Below are positions 9,508-18,138 of a stretch of 64,000 bases of DNA, piece after piece. This stretch comes from Jeotgalicoccus saudimassiliensis. GTDB lineage: Bacteria > Bacillota > Bacilli > Staphylococcales > Salinicoccaceae. The number at the start of each line of letters is the position of its first letter. Position 1 is the first letter of the stretch. The notes under the pieces were generated by a model, which was not told the origin of the DNA, searched no databases, and worked only from the letters and a program-made list of their open reading frames with translations. Location: assembly GCF_000756715.1 (NCBI RefSeq), contig NZ_CCSE01000001.1, positions 806,001 through 870,000 on the forward strand. The letters run 5' to 3'. The position numbers and the translations under genes are program-made.

Positions 9508-10590
9508 ATGAAAAAGTTTATACTTGTATTAAATCTCGGGAGTACAACGACGAAAGTTGCGCTCTTCCGGGATTTAAATTGCCATATAGTTAAGACCTAC
9601 TCCCATGACAAGGAGCTAATCAGTCAGGGCATTAACGAGCAGAAGGCAGTACGTTATGACACAATCATTCAATTTTTGAACGAGAGCAATGTTAATCCGG
9701 AAGAAATCAGTATCGTCGCAGCACGCGGCGGTCTGCTGCAGCCGGTTGAAGGCGGCACGTATTTAGTCAACGATGATATGCTTAATGATTTAACATCGGG
9801 TAAATACGGCGAGCATGCCTCGAATTTAAGCGGTATTCTGGCAGCTGAATTTGCCGGCAATTATAACATTGAAGCAGTAATTACTGATCCTGTCGTTGTT
9901 GATGAGCTGTCTGTTCAGGCACAGTATACCGGTATTGAAGGCATCAGACGCACATCGATTTTCCACGCTCTGAACCAAAAAGCAGTGGCGAGAAAATATG
10001 CGTCTTCCGCCGGTAAAAATTACGAAGACTTAAACTTAATCGTCATTCATATGGGCGGCGGCATTACAGTCGGGGCACATCACCTCGGCCGTGTAATCGA
10101 TGTAAACAACGGCTTAAACGGTGACGGACCGATGAGTCCGACACGCGCAGGCAGTCTGCCGGCAGCAGGGCTGTTAAAATACATCGACAGAAATAATTTG
10201 TCGCATCAGGAATTCAATAAACTTATTTCAAAAAAGGGCGGTCTCCTGTCTCATTTAAACACTGAGGATGTCCGTGATATTACAGCAGATATCGACAATG
10301 GAGATGCACACAGCGCCGAAGTACTGGAAGCGATGGCATTTCAGATTGGCAAGGAAATCGGTGCAAAGGCAGCGGTGCTGCACGGTGAGATCGATCAGAT
10401 TATTTTCACCGGCGGTGTCAGCTACAGTGAATACGTAATGGATTTAATCAAACCTTACATTTCATTCCTTGCACCGGTTACCGTGTATCCGGGTGAACTG
10501 GAAATGGAAGCACTGGCATACGGTGCATATACGGTTGAACAGGACAGATCGTTGCTTAAGACTTATAAAGCGGAGGTTTCACATGACTAA
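9508..10590 (+). CDS. buk: Butyrate kinase
   Basis: A 360-residue ASKHA-fold acyl kinase that transfers phosphate between branched acyl phosphate and ADP. The N-terminal phosphate loop VLNLGSTTTKVALF and the internal VIHMGGGITVGAH and IFTGGVSYSEYV motifs are typical. It begins 2 nt after bcd and its end overlaps lpdV by 8 bp, so it is translationally coupled within the bkd operon. Confidence 0.94.
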   Translation: MKKFILVLNLGSTTTKVALFRDLNCHIVKTYSHDKELISQGINEQKAVRYDTIIQFLNESNVNPEEISIVAARGGLLQPVEGGTYLVNDDMLNDLTSGKYGEHASNLSGILAAEFAGNYNIEAVITDPVVVDELSVQAQYTGIEGIRRTSIFHALNQKAVARKYASSAGKNYEDLNLIVIHMGGGITVGAHHLGRVIDVNNGLNGDGPMSPTRAGSLPAAGLLKYIDRNNLSHQEFNKLISKKGGLLSHLNTEDVRDITADIDNGDAHSAEVLEAMAFQIGKEIGAKAAVLHGEIDQIIFTGGVSYSEYVMDLIKPYISFLAPVTVYPGELEMEALAYGAYTVEQDRSLLKTYKAEVSHD

Positions 10591-11995
10591 AAACTACGAT
10601 ACAGTCATTATCGGCGGCGGCACAGGCGGCTACGTGACAGCGATTAAACTCAGCCAGCTCGGTCATCAGGTTGCAGTTGTTGAAAAAAGCAGTCTCGGCG
10701 GTACATGCCTGAACAAAGGCTGTATTCCAACAAAGAGCTTTTTAAAGAGTGCAGATGTTATCAATACGATGAAAAATGCGGACCTGTACGGCATAGCACC
10801 GAATGAACCGTCAGTTGAAATAGCAAAAATTATCGAACGTAAAGATGAGATTGTTAATAAGATGCAAAACGGTATTAAATATCTGCTCGATAAAAATAAA
10901 GTGGACGTATACGAGGGTACGGCAACTGTACTCGGACCGTCATTATTTTCACCGCTTGCAGGCGCTGTCAGTGTCAGCTATGCGGATGAAGAAAAAGAAA
11001 GCGACATACTCGTTAACGACTTCGTCGTAATCGCTGCAGGTTCAAAACCGGCAGAACTGCCGTTTATGCCGTTTGACGGCAAAGTGATTTTATCGAGCGA
11101 TGACCTGATGTATTTAGAGGACGTGCCGAAAAAAATCGCCATTGTCGGCGGAGGCATAATCGGGGTGGAATTTGCGACTGTACTGAATGCATTCGGTTCT
11201 GATGTAACGATTATTGAGGCGTCAGAACAAATTCTGCCGACAGAAGATAAAGACGTGGCACAGGCGGTGAAAAAATCACTGACTGAGAGCGGCGTAACGA
11301 TTCACACAGGCGTTAAACTGTCAGAAGAAGGCACAGCGGTTAAGGATGACAGTGTATCGCTGCAGATCGATGGTGCAGAAACGTTATTCGACAAAGCAGT
11401 TGTTGCGATCGGCCGGAAGGCAAATACAGCTGAACTCGGACTTCAGAACACGAAAGTCAAACTCGAAAACGGTATAATCGAAGTGAACGAGTTTCAACAG
11501 ACGAAAGAATCGCACATTTACGCGATCGGCGATGTGACATCATCACCGCAGCTCGCACACGTTGCCATAGAGGAAGGGTTAATTGCAGCAGAACACATTA
11601 CCGACAATAATCCGCTTACGCTTAATTACAGCAATGTACCGCGATGTATCTATACATCACCGGAAGTCGCTTCCATTGGTCATACCACTGAGGCGCTGAA
11701 AGCACAAAATACAGATTTTAAAACTCATAAATTACCGCTGTCGTCAATCGCCAAAGCAGTAATCGAAGACGGCGGGGAAGGGTTTATTAAATTAAATGTC
11801 TCACCGTCAGGAGATATATTGGGCGCGTCGATTGTCGGCGCCAATGCAACGGAACTGATTAACCAGCTGTCGCTTGCAAAATTTATGGATGCATCTGCAC
11901 TTGAACTGTCGAGTGCGGTATTCGCACATCCGTCAGTCGGAGAAATCATTAAAGAAATCGGACTCGATGCCGAAGGTATCGCAATCCACGTTTAG
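10583..11995 (+). CDS. lpdV: Dihydrolipoyl dehydrogenase (E3) of the branched-chain oxo-acid dehydrogenase complex
   Basis: A 470-residue FAD/NAD disulfide oxidoreductase that reoxidises the dihydrolipoyl arm of E2. It shows the FAD Rossmann motif GGGTGGYVTA, the redox pair C42/C47 in GGTCLNKGCIPTKS, the NAD motif IVGGGIIGVEFA, and the C-terminal interface motif with AHPSVGEIIKE (catalytic His). The ATG at 10583 follows GGAGG and overlaps the buk stop. This E3 sits in the bkd operon and so is assigned to this complex; a second lpd for pyruvate dehydrogenase would lie elsewhere. Confidence 0.94.
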   Translation: MTKNYDTVIIGGGTGGYVTAIKLSQLGHQVAVVEKSSLGGTCLNKGCIPTKSFLKSADVINTMKNADLYGIAPNEPSVEIAKIIERKDEIVNKMQNGIKYLLDKNKVDVYEGTATVLGPSLFSPLAGAVSVSYADEEKESDILVNDFVVIAAGSKPAELPFMPFDGKVILSSDDLMYLEDVPKKIAIVGGGIIGVEFATVLNAFGSDVTIIEASEQILPTEDKDVAQAVKKSLTESGVTIHTGVKLSEEGTAVKDDSVSLQIDGAETLFDKAVVAIGRKANTAELGLQNTKVKLENGIIEVNEFQQTKESHIYAIGDVTSSPQLAHVAIEEGLIAAEHITDNNPLTLNYSNVPRCIYTSPEVASIGHTTEALKAQNTDFKTHKLPLSSIAKAVIEDGGEGFIKLNVSPSGDILGASIVGANATELINQLSLAKFMDASALELSSAVFAHPSVGEIIKEIGLDAEGIAIHV

Positions 11996-12008
11996 GAAGG
12001 TGAAATTC

Positions 12009-13004
12009 TTGTTATCTTATAAAGAAACAGATTTAACAGAAACAGACTTACAGGAAATGTACAAAACGATGCTGCTCTCACGCCGTCTTGATGAGCGTAT
12101 GTGGCTGTTAAACCGTGCAGGTAAACTGCCGTTTGTAATTTCATGTCAGGGTCAGGAAGCGACTCAGGTCGGTGCAGCTTTCGCACTGGATAAAAAAGTC
12201 GATATTATAAATCCGTACTACAGAGATCTGGCACTCGTTACGCATTTTGGCATGACGCCGGAAGAGACTATGCTGTCGGCATTTGCACGCGGTGCCGATG
12301 TTCAGAGCGGCGGCCGTCAGATGCCCGGTCACTTCAGTAAAAAAGCGAGCAATATTATGACGCAGGGTTCTGCCGTAACGACGCAGATACCACACGCTGT
12401 CGGTGCGAGCTACGTATTTAAGATGGACGGGGAGAAGCGCGTTTCACTGGCAACTCTTGGTGAAGGTTCAACTTCCCAGGGGGATTTCCACGAAGGTATG
12501 AACTTTGCAGGGGTGCACAAGCTGCCGTTTATCTGTCTGATTGAAAACAACAAGTACGCAATCAGCGTACCGACACACCTGCAGTATGCTGCAGAAAAAC
12601 TGTCGGACCGTGCAATCGGTTACGGTATGCACGGAGAACAGGTCGACGGTAACGATCCGATTGCTGTGTATAAAGTAATGCAGGAAGCAAGAGAACGTGC
12701 AGTTAACGGCGACGGCCCCTCATTAATCGAAGCGATGTCCATCCGTTTAACGCCGCACTCATCAGATGATGACGATAAATACCGTGAATCAGAAGAACTT
12801 CTGAAAAATAAAGAAGACGACTGTCTGGAAACATTTAAGCAGTACCTCTTCGATGAGAAAGTGATCGATGAAGCGTGGCTTGAAACAGTCGAGTCGGAAA
12901 TAAAAGATACTGTTAACAAAGCGACAAAAGCAGCCGAAGCTGCACCGTACGCAGAGCCGGAACATGCTTTAAAACACGTTTATGAGGAGGTCAACAATGG
13001 CTAA
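12009..13004 (+). CDS. bkdAA: Branched-chain 2-oxo-acid dehydrogenase E1 alpha
   Basis: A 331-residue thiamine-diphosphate subunit that decarboxylates branched 2-oxo acids. The ThDP motif runs from LGEGSTSQGDFHEGMNFA to ENNKYAIS, and the phosphorylation-loop-type segment RLTPHSSDDDDKYR is present. No ATG fits; TTG at 12009 lies 7 nt after the box AGGAAGG and yields the normal N-terminus (LLSYKETDLTETDLQEMYK). The 45 codons in frame before it lie inside lpdV and are not expected to be translated. It is coupled to E1 beta by an 8-bp overlap. Confidence 0.92.
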   Translation: MLSYKETDLTETDLQEMYKTMLLSRRLDERMWLLNRAGKLPFVISCQGQEATQVGAAFALDKKVDIINPYYRDLALVTHFGMTPEETMLSAFARGADVQSGGRQMPGHFSKKASNIMTQGSAVTTQIPHAVGASYVFKMDGEKRVSLATLGEGSTSQGDFHEGMNFAGVHKLPFICLIENNKYAISVPTHLQYAAEKLSDRAIGYGMHGEQVDGNDPIAVYKVMQEARERAVNGDGPSLIEAMSIRLTPHSSDDDDKYRESEELLKNKEDDCLETFKQYLFDEKVIDEAWLETVESEIKDTVNKATKAAEAAPYAEPEHALKHVYEEVNNG

Positions 13005-13980
13005 GTTGTCTTATCTCGATGCAATACGCGACGCACTGTTTGTCGCGATGGAACAGGACGATGATGTTTTTGTATTAGGTGAGGACGTTGGTAAAAAAGG
13101 CGGCGTCTTTAAAGTGACAGAAGGACTTCAGGAGAAGTTCGGGGAAATGCGCGTGCTCGATACACCGCTTGCTGAAAGTAATATTGTCGGGACGAGTGTC
13201 GGCGCTGCGATGATGGGTAAACGACCGGTTGCGGAAATTCAATTCGCTGAATATATTCTGCCGGCAGTGAACCAGATTTTAAACGAGGCGGCGAAAATCC
13301 GCTACCGTTCGGATAACGACTGGAGTGCGCCGATGGTTATCCGCGCGCCGTTCGGCGGGGGAATTCACGGTGCACTCTACCATTCGCAGTCAATCGAATC
13401 GATTTTTGTTTCGACACCGGGACTTAAAGTTGTTGCGCCGTCGACGCCGGCGGATGCCAAAGGATTATTAATGGCTGCAATTAAAGACAACGATCCGGTA
13501 TTATTTTTTGAACATAAAAAAGCGTACCGTCTGTTAAAAGGCGAAGTGCCGGAAGGCGACTATACAATTCCATTGGGCAAAGCCGATGTTAAACGAGAAG
13601 GCGATGACATTACCGTCATTACCTACGGTTTGTGTGTAAACTATGCAATGCAGGCGGCAGAACAGCTCGCAAACGACGGCTATCAGGCGGAAATTCTCGA
13701 CCTGCGCACACTGTATCCGCTGGATAAAGAATCGATTATTAAAGCGGCTTCGAAAACAGGGAAAGTTCTGCTCATTACAGAAGACAACCTCGAAGGCAGT
13801 CTGATCAGTGAAGTATCTGCAATTATCGGTGAAAACTGTCTGTACGACCTGGACGCGCCGATTATGCGCCTTGCAGGTCCTGACGTGCCGTCGATGCCGT
13901 ATGCACCGCCGATGGAAGATTACTTTATGATCAATCCGGAAAAAATCTACAATAAAATGCTCGAACTGAGCGAGTATTAA
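12997..13980 (+). CDS. bkdAB: Branched-chain 2-oxo-acid dehydrogenase E1 beta
   Basis: A 327-residue transketolase-like subunit that completes the E1 active site. Typical segments are VFVLGEDVGKKGGVFKVTEG, LDTPLAESNIVGTSVGAAMMG and VIRAPFGGGIHGALYHSQS. ATG 12997 follows a perfect AGGAGG at normal distance and lies within the end of E1 alpha. It belongs to the ptb-to-bkdB transcription unit. Confidence 0.94.
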   Translation: MAKLSYLDAIRDALFVAMEQDDDVFVLGEDVGKKGGVFKVTEGLQEKFGEMRVLDTPLAESNIVGTSVGAAMMGKRPVAEIQFAEYILPAVNQILNEAAKIRYRSDNDWSAPMVIRAPFGGGIHGALYHSQSIESIFVSTPGLKVVAPSTPADAKGLLMAAIKDNDPVLFFEHKKAYRLLKGEVPEGDYTIPLGKADVKREGDDITVITYGLCVNYAMQAAEQLANDGYQAEILDLRTLYPLDKESIIKAASKTGKVLLITEDNLEGSLISEVSAIIGENCLYDLDAPIMRLAGPDVPSMPYAPPMEDYFMINPEKIYNKMLELSEY

Positions 13981-13992
13981 GAGGTGACAAAC

Positions 13993-15240
13993 ATGACGGA
14001 AATTACAATGCCAAAACTCGGGGAAAGTGTTACCGAGGGAACGATAGAAAACTGGCTGGTGAAAGTTGGCGATCATGTCAGCGAATACGATCCGGTCTGT
14101 GAAGTCAACACAGCTAAAGTCACTGCAGAAGTACCTTCAGTGTACGACGGTGTCATTACGGAAATCCTCGTACAGGAAGGGGAAACTGTCGAAGTCGGCG
14201 TGCCGATCTATAAAATTGAAGTGGACGGCGCCGCCGAGGAAACTGAACCGGAGGACGAGGCAGTGTCTGAAGATACTGCACCAAAAGAAAAACCTGTTAA
14301 ACAGAGTAAGCCTGCTGCAGCCGGACAGCCGGGAGACCGCAGACTGTCACCTGTAGTGATGCGTTTAATCGGTGAGCATAATATTAACATCGATGAGCTT
14401 CAGGGTACCGGCTTTAAGGGCCGTATTACAAAAAAAGATGTTGAAAAATATCTTGCAGACGGTCCGAAAGAACAGCCGGCAATTGAAGCTGCAGCACAGG
14501 AAGATAAAGCACCGGTTCAGCCGGCGGCATCTTCAGTGAAAAGCGGGGAATCGATTAAAGTCTCAGGTGTCCGTAAGGAAATTGCACGCCGCATGGTTCA
14601 GTCGAAAACAGAAATCCCTCATGCATGGCTTATGATGGAAGTGGATGCGACAAACCTTGTCAACCTGCGCAACAAGCATAAGGCACGTTTTAAAGAGCAG
14701 GAAGGGTACAACTTAACATTTTTCAGTTTCTTCGTTAAGGCGGTATCTGAAGTGCTGAAAGACTATCCGATACTGAACAGTTCATGGGACGGTGACACGA
14801 TTACTGTCCACGACGATATTAACTTATCTATTGCAGTCGCAAACGAAGATAAATTATTCGTACCTGTCATTAAAAATGCAGATGAGCGTTCATTAACGGG
14901 TATCGCAAAATCTATCAGCACGCTTGCAAATAAAGCGCGCTCAAATAAATTAACAGGTGATGATATGGCCGGCGGCACGTTCACTGTAAACAATACAGGT
15001 GCATTCGGATCCGTTCAGTCGATGGGCATTATCAATCAGCCGCAGGTTGCTATTTTGCAGGTTGAATCTATCATCAAGAAACCGGTCTTTATCGGAGATA
15101 TGCTCGCAGCACGCCACATGGTGAACCTGTGTCTGTCAATTGACCACCGCGTTCTCGACGGGCTGGTTGCCGGACAGTTCCTGAAAGCAGTCAAAGAGAA
15201 AATTGAAAATCTTGATCCGGATGCCGATTCGGTTTATTAA
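13993..15240 (+). CDS. bkdB: Branched-chain 2-oxo-acid dehydrogenase E2 (lipoyl acyltransferase)
   Basis: A 415-residue core subunit. It has an N-terminal lipoyl domain with lipoyl lysine K42 in NTAKVTAEVPS, an acidic linker, an E1/E3-binding domain (RRLSPVVMRLIGEHNI through GRITKKDVEKYL), and a catalytic domain ending in the active-site motif DHRVLDG (His near residue 384). ATG 13993 follows GAGGTG at 6 nt; the GTG at 13984 lies inside that ribosome site and is rejected. There is one lipoyl domain, as usual for this family. Confidence 0.94.
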   Translation: MTEITMPKLGESVTEGTIENWLVKVGDHVSEYDPVCEVNTAKVTAEVPSVYDGVITEILVQEGETVEVGVPIYKIEVDGAAEETEPEDEAVSEDTAPKEKPVKQSKPAAAGQPGDRRLSPVVMRLIGEHNINIDELQGTGFKGRITKKDVEKYLADGPKEQPAIEAAAQEDKAPVQPAASSVKSGESIKVSGVRKEIARRMVQSKTEIPHAWLMMEVDATNLVNLRNKHKARFKEQEGYNLTFFSFFVKAVSEVLKDYPILNSSWDGDTITVHDDINLSIAVANEDKLFVPVIKNADERSLTGIAKSISTLANKARSNKLTGDDMAGGTFTVNNTGAFGSVQSMGIINQPQVAILQVESIIKKPVFIGDMLAARHMVNLCLSIDHRVLDGLVAGQFLKAVKEKIENLDPDADSVY

Positions 15241-15241
15241 C

Positions 15242-15270
15242 TTTACAAACAGTCAGGCGCTCGCTAAAAT
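15242..15270 (+). promoter_or_regulatory. Candidate sigma-A promoter for brxB
   Basis: TTTACA (15242-15247) and TAAAAT (15265-15270) are separated by 17 bp in the gap between bkdB and brxB. No terminator is visible after bkdB, so brxB may be read both from the bkd operon and from this promoter. Confidence 0.55.
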
Positions 15271-15320
15271 ATACAGTACTGACATGACTTTATACGAGTC
15301 GTACAAAGGAGATTTTCAAT

Positions 15321-15758
15321 ATGGAATTAGATTTTAATTTATACATGCAGGATTTAGTTCAGAATGCACGTAACGAATTAACTGAAGCAGGCTATACTCA
15401 GCTTTTAACACCTGACGATGTTGATGCACATTTAAACAAAGAGGGTACTGCTCTCGTTATGGTTAACTCTGTGTGCGGCTGTGCCGGCGGTATTGCACGC
15501 CCTGCAGCAATTCACTCGTTAAACTACGACAAGCTTCCGGACCAGATTCTGACTGTATTTGCCGGACAGGATAAAGAAGCAACTGAACAGATGCGCGACA
15601 AAGCACCTGATTATTTACCATCTTCTCCTTCATTTGCGTTCTTTAAAGACGGTGAAATCGTCGATATGATCGAACGCCACCAGATTGAAGGCCACGAAAT
15701 CATGAGCGTGATTACTGGTCTTCAGGCATGGTTTGAAGAGCACGGCAAAGAAGCGTAA
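15321..15758 (+). CDS. brxB: Bacilliredoxin (YphP/YqiW family)
   Basis: A 145-residue thioredoxin-like protein of the BrxA/BrxB family with the diagnostic CGC motif (C52-G-C54 in [14 protein letters not shown]). Bacilliredoxins remove bacillithiol from S-bacillithiolated proteins in the cytoplasm. bshA for bacillithiol synthesis is present at 54.5 kb, which fits. The position after bkdB matches B. subtilis yqiW, so BrxB is preferred over BrxA. AAAGGAG precedes the ATG. Confidence 0.9.
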   Translation: MELDFNLYMQDLVQNARNELTEAGYTQLLTPDDVDAHLNKEGTALVMVNSVCGCAGGIARPAAIHSLNYDKLPDQILTVFAGQDKEATEQMRDKAPDYLPSSPSFAFFKDGEIVDMIERHQIEGHEIMSVITGLQAWFEEHGKEA

Positions 15759-15763
15759 AAATG

Positions 15764-15804
15764 AAAACACCCTCTGCCGGCAGCTGCCGTAAGAGGGTGT
15801 TTTT
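15764..15804 (+). terminator. Rho-independent terminator after brxB
   Basis: A perfect 12-bp stem (15764-15775 with 15792-15803) ends in a T run; the AAAACACCCTCT arm pairs with AGAGGGTGTTTT. It would also work for the minus-strand miniprotein gene just downstream. Confidence 0.88.
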
Positions 15805-15818
15805 ATACTGAAATATAT

Positions 15819-15920
15819 TTAGAATGAAGTTAAGTAGCTGACGCCCATTAAGAGGCCCGACACTACGATGAGAACTATCATAAACCATATGATCAGTCTC
15901 TGAACTTTTTTATTGCCCAT
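15819..15920 (-). CDS. prli42: Prli42-like stressosome-associated membrane miniprotein (33 aa)
   Basis: The minus strand encodes a 33-residue protein starting MGNKKVQRLIIW and ending SYLTSF, with a basic N-terminus followed by one hydrophobic helix. This fits the Prli42 pattern (M-x-NKKVQR then a transmembrane segment with a small-residue turn) known from Listeria, where the basic tail contacts the stressosome protein RsbR. An AGGTG box lies 8 nt before the ATG, and the gene faces brxB across a shared terminator. The assignment is by pattern recognition on a very short protein; no stressosome gene is visible in this window. Confidence 0.7.
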   Translation of the reverse strand: MGNKKVQRLIIWFMIVLIVVSGLLMGVSYLTSF

Positions 15921-16005
15921 TTGCCCATCACCTTTAAGAATTTATTGTTATAATTAACTATACATGAATACAAATCAATATATCAACTGCTGGAGGCATA
16001 TTTTT

Positions 16006-17130
16006 ATGAATAAAGAACGTCTGACAGAACAATTTTTGGAAATCGTACAGATTGACTCGGAATCAGGACAGGAGCGCCGGGTGGCGGATTATCTTCTCGG
16101 CCTGTTAAATGAACTGGAACTTGCCGGTTTTGAAGATGACACTCAGGAAATTACAGGCTACGGTGCAGGCAATCTAATCTTTACGCTAAAAGGCGAAGAA
16201 AATATTTCACCGGTCGCATTCATGGTCCATATGGATACAGTGACGCCCGGTATCGGTGTGAAACCGCATATTAAAGACGGCTACGTATACAGCGACGGGA
16301 CGACTATTTTAGGTGCCGATGACAAAGCAGGAATTTCTGCGGTTATCGAAGCGGTACGTGTCCTTAAAGAAGAAAACGTTCCGCACGGCGACGTTGAAGT
16401 GATTATTACAGTCGGTGAGGAGACAGGTTTAATCGGCGCAAAAGCACTGGATATTAACAATATTAAGAGTAAATTCGGCTATGCAGTCGACGGGACGGGC
16501 CCGGTAGGCACAATTGTTAACCGTGCACCGACACAGACGAAAATTAAAGCGACGATTTTCGGTAAGAAAGCCCATGCGGGCATCGAACCGGAAAAAGGCG
16601 TCAGTGCAATCAACCTTGCTGCCAAAGCAATCAGCAAGATGCATCTTGGGCGCATCGATGAGGAAACAACATCAAACATCGGTACGATTAAAGGCGGTCA
16701 GGCGACGAACATCGTTGCAGACAACGTTGAAATTTTAGCGGAAGTCCGCAGTTTATCAGATGAAAAACTGCATATTGAATCAGATAAAATTAAAAAAGCA
16801 TTCGAAGAAACAGCAGCGGAACTCGGCGGCAGCGCAGATGTGCAGGTGGACGTAATGTACCCGGCACTTCACGCACCAAAGGAAGATCCTGTTATTACAA
16901 CTGCAGCCGAGGCAATTAAAAATATCGGCAGAAACACAGACATCATCAGCCTCGGCGGCGGCAGCGACGGCAACATTTTCCACGGTCAGGGCGTACCGAC
17001 AGCAATTCTCGGCGTCGGTTATGAATACATCCACACGACGAGCGAGCGCATGCCGCTTGAAGAGCTGTACAAAATGACTGAACTCATTATTGAAATCGTT
17101 AAAGTTCACTATGCAAACGAGAGTAAATAA
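16006..17130 (+). CDS. M20-family peptidase (peptidase T-like, YqjE type)
   Basis: A 374-residue zinc aminopeptidase. Metal and catalytic motifs are intact: VHMDTVTPG, LGADDKAGISAV, GEETGLIGA and the late EYIHTTSERM histidine. The inserted dimerisation domain (AHAGIEPEKGVSAINLAA) is present. It resembles tripeptidase T and the B. subtilis YqjE branch, and probably trims small peptides in the cytoplasm. ATG 16006 follows GGAGG by 9 nt; the 14 in-frame codons upstream look untranslated. The exact substrate is unknown. Confidence 0.87.
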   Translation: MNKERLTEQFLEIVQIDSESGQERRVADYLLGLLNELELAGFEDDTQEITGYGAGNLIFTLKGEENISPVAFMVHMDTVTPGIGVKPHIKDGYVYSDGTTILGADDKAGISAVIEAVRVLKEENVPHGDVEVIITVGEETGLIGAKALDINNIKSKFGYAVDGTGPVGTIVNRAPTQTKIKATIFGKKAHAGIEPEKGVSAINLAAKAISKMHLGRIDEETTSNIGTIKGGQATNIVADNVEILAEVRSLSDEKLHIESDKIKKAFEETAAELGGSADVQVDVMYPALHAPKEDPVITTAAEAIKNIGRNTDIISLGGGSDGNIFHGQGVPTAILGVGYEYIHTTSERMPLEELYKMTELIIEIVKVHYANESK

Positions 17131-17141
17131 ATTTAAGTAAA

Positions 17142-17175
17142 AAAGAACCGCAGCGCGGCCGCGCTGCGGTTCTTT
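17142..17175. terminator. Bidirectional terminator (34-bp perfect palindrome)
   Basis: Bases 17142-17158 and 17159-17175 form an uninterrupted 34-bp palindrome with a GC core and A/T ends (AAAG on one side, CTTT on the other). It serves the plus-strand peptidase and the minus-strand AraC-type gene that converge here. Confidence 0.85.
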
Positions 17176-17187
17176 GTGTTTCATCTT

Positions 17188-18033
17188 CTATTCGTCCAGC
17201 GCCTGCCACACTTGTATTTTTGTTGCAGGGTCGTCCAGTGAGTATGTATGCTTAATTAATTCAAGCGAGAAATCGCACGTCATATTGACGTCTTCTTTGA
17301 AGTGCCATCTGCGGAAAATATATTCATATACTTTATCAATTTCGACATCAAATGCGCCCGATGTATCAAAAATTTCATACAACATCGATTCTGTAAATGT
17401 CTCGTCAAACGGGGTGTGCTGGTAGCTCGATGTCCCGACGAATATTTCCATCTCACCGTCGATGACGCGCTCCTGTACGAATATGCCTTTGACAAAGCCG
17501 TCGTTGTAACGGAGTATTTCATCGATCAGACCGTCGCGTTCAAGTATTTTTAAAAACTTATACTTGTAGTCCGGCTGGTAAGTGTTGATATCGAAATACT
17601 GCGCAATGCCAATCAGACGGAAACTTTCGACAAATGTACGGTATGACTGATATTTCGGCTGTTTCGTCGGTACAACTTCAAATGAAATGTAGTCGAGCAG
17701 GTCCATTTTCTTAATGTTGCGCTCGGTTTCATGCACCGGAATGCCGAATGTACGTGTGTAAACTTTTTTAAACTTGTCCACATCGCGGTAGCCGTAATAT
17801 TTAGTAATATCAACGAGACGTCTGTGTCCCTGGTAAACTTCATATGCAATTTCCGTCATGCAGCGTTTTTCCTGGTACTGCGCCGGCGTCATTCCGACGA
17901 GCGATTTAAAAATCGTCATAAATGATTTCGGCTCAACACCCATATTTTCCAAAACCTCACCGAAGTCGATTTTTTCCCGGAGATGGTCTTCTATATATAC
18001 GATAAATCTCTCTACAAATCTGATCGTTTCCAT
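17188..18033 (-). CDS. AraC-family transcriptional regulator with GyrI-like C-terminal domain
   Basis: A 281-residue protein. The first 100 residues form a double helix-turn-helix of the AraC/XylS type (FGEVLENMGVEPKSFMTIFK, then DITKYYGYRDVDKFKKVYTR and FGIPVHETER). The remainder (from about SFEVVPTKQPKYQSYRTF) resembles the GyrI/Rob-type effector-binding domain. With the DNA-binding part N-terminal, it follows the Rob/SoxS-like order rather than AraC. ATG 18033 follows AGGTGA; an upstream frame extension to 18093 is rejected. The target and ligand are unknown. Confidence 0.75.
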   Translation of the reverse strand: METIRFVERFIVYIEDHLREKIDFGEVLENMGVEPKSFMTIFKSLVGMTPAQYQEKRCMTEIAYEVYQGHRRLVDITKYYGYRDVDKFKKVYTRTFGIPVHETERNIKKMDLLDYISFEVVPTKQPKYQSYRTFVESFRLIGIAQYFDINTYQPDYKYKFLKILERDGLIDEILRYNDGFVKGIFVQERVIDGEMEIFVGTSSYQHTPFDETFTESMLYEIFDTSGAFDVEIDKVYEYIFRRWHFKEDVNMTCDFSLELIKHTYSLDDPATKIQVWQALDE

Positions 18034-18138
18034 GTAATCACCTATACTTATTGTACTGTTATTTATTATTCCACCCGCGGCTGAAAAACACAACTGATTA
18101 TATGATATAATAAAGCAATTAATTAACGAGGTGTCGAA

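Noticed and set aside
13534-14076. 180-codon minus-strand ORF
   Set aside because: It is antisense to bkdAB and bkdB, with a Phe/Cys/His-rich shadow composition.
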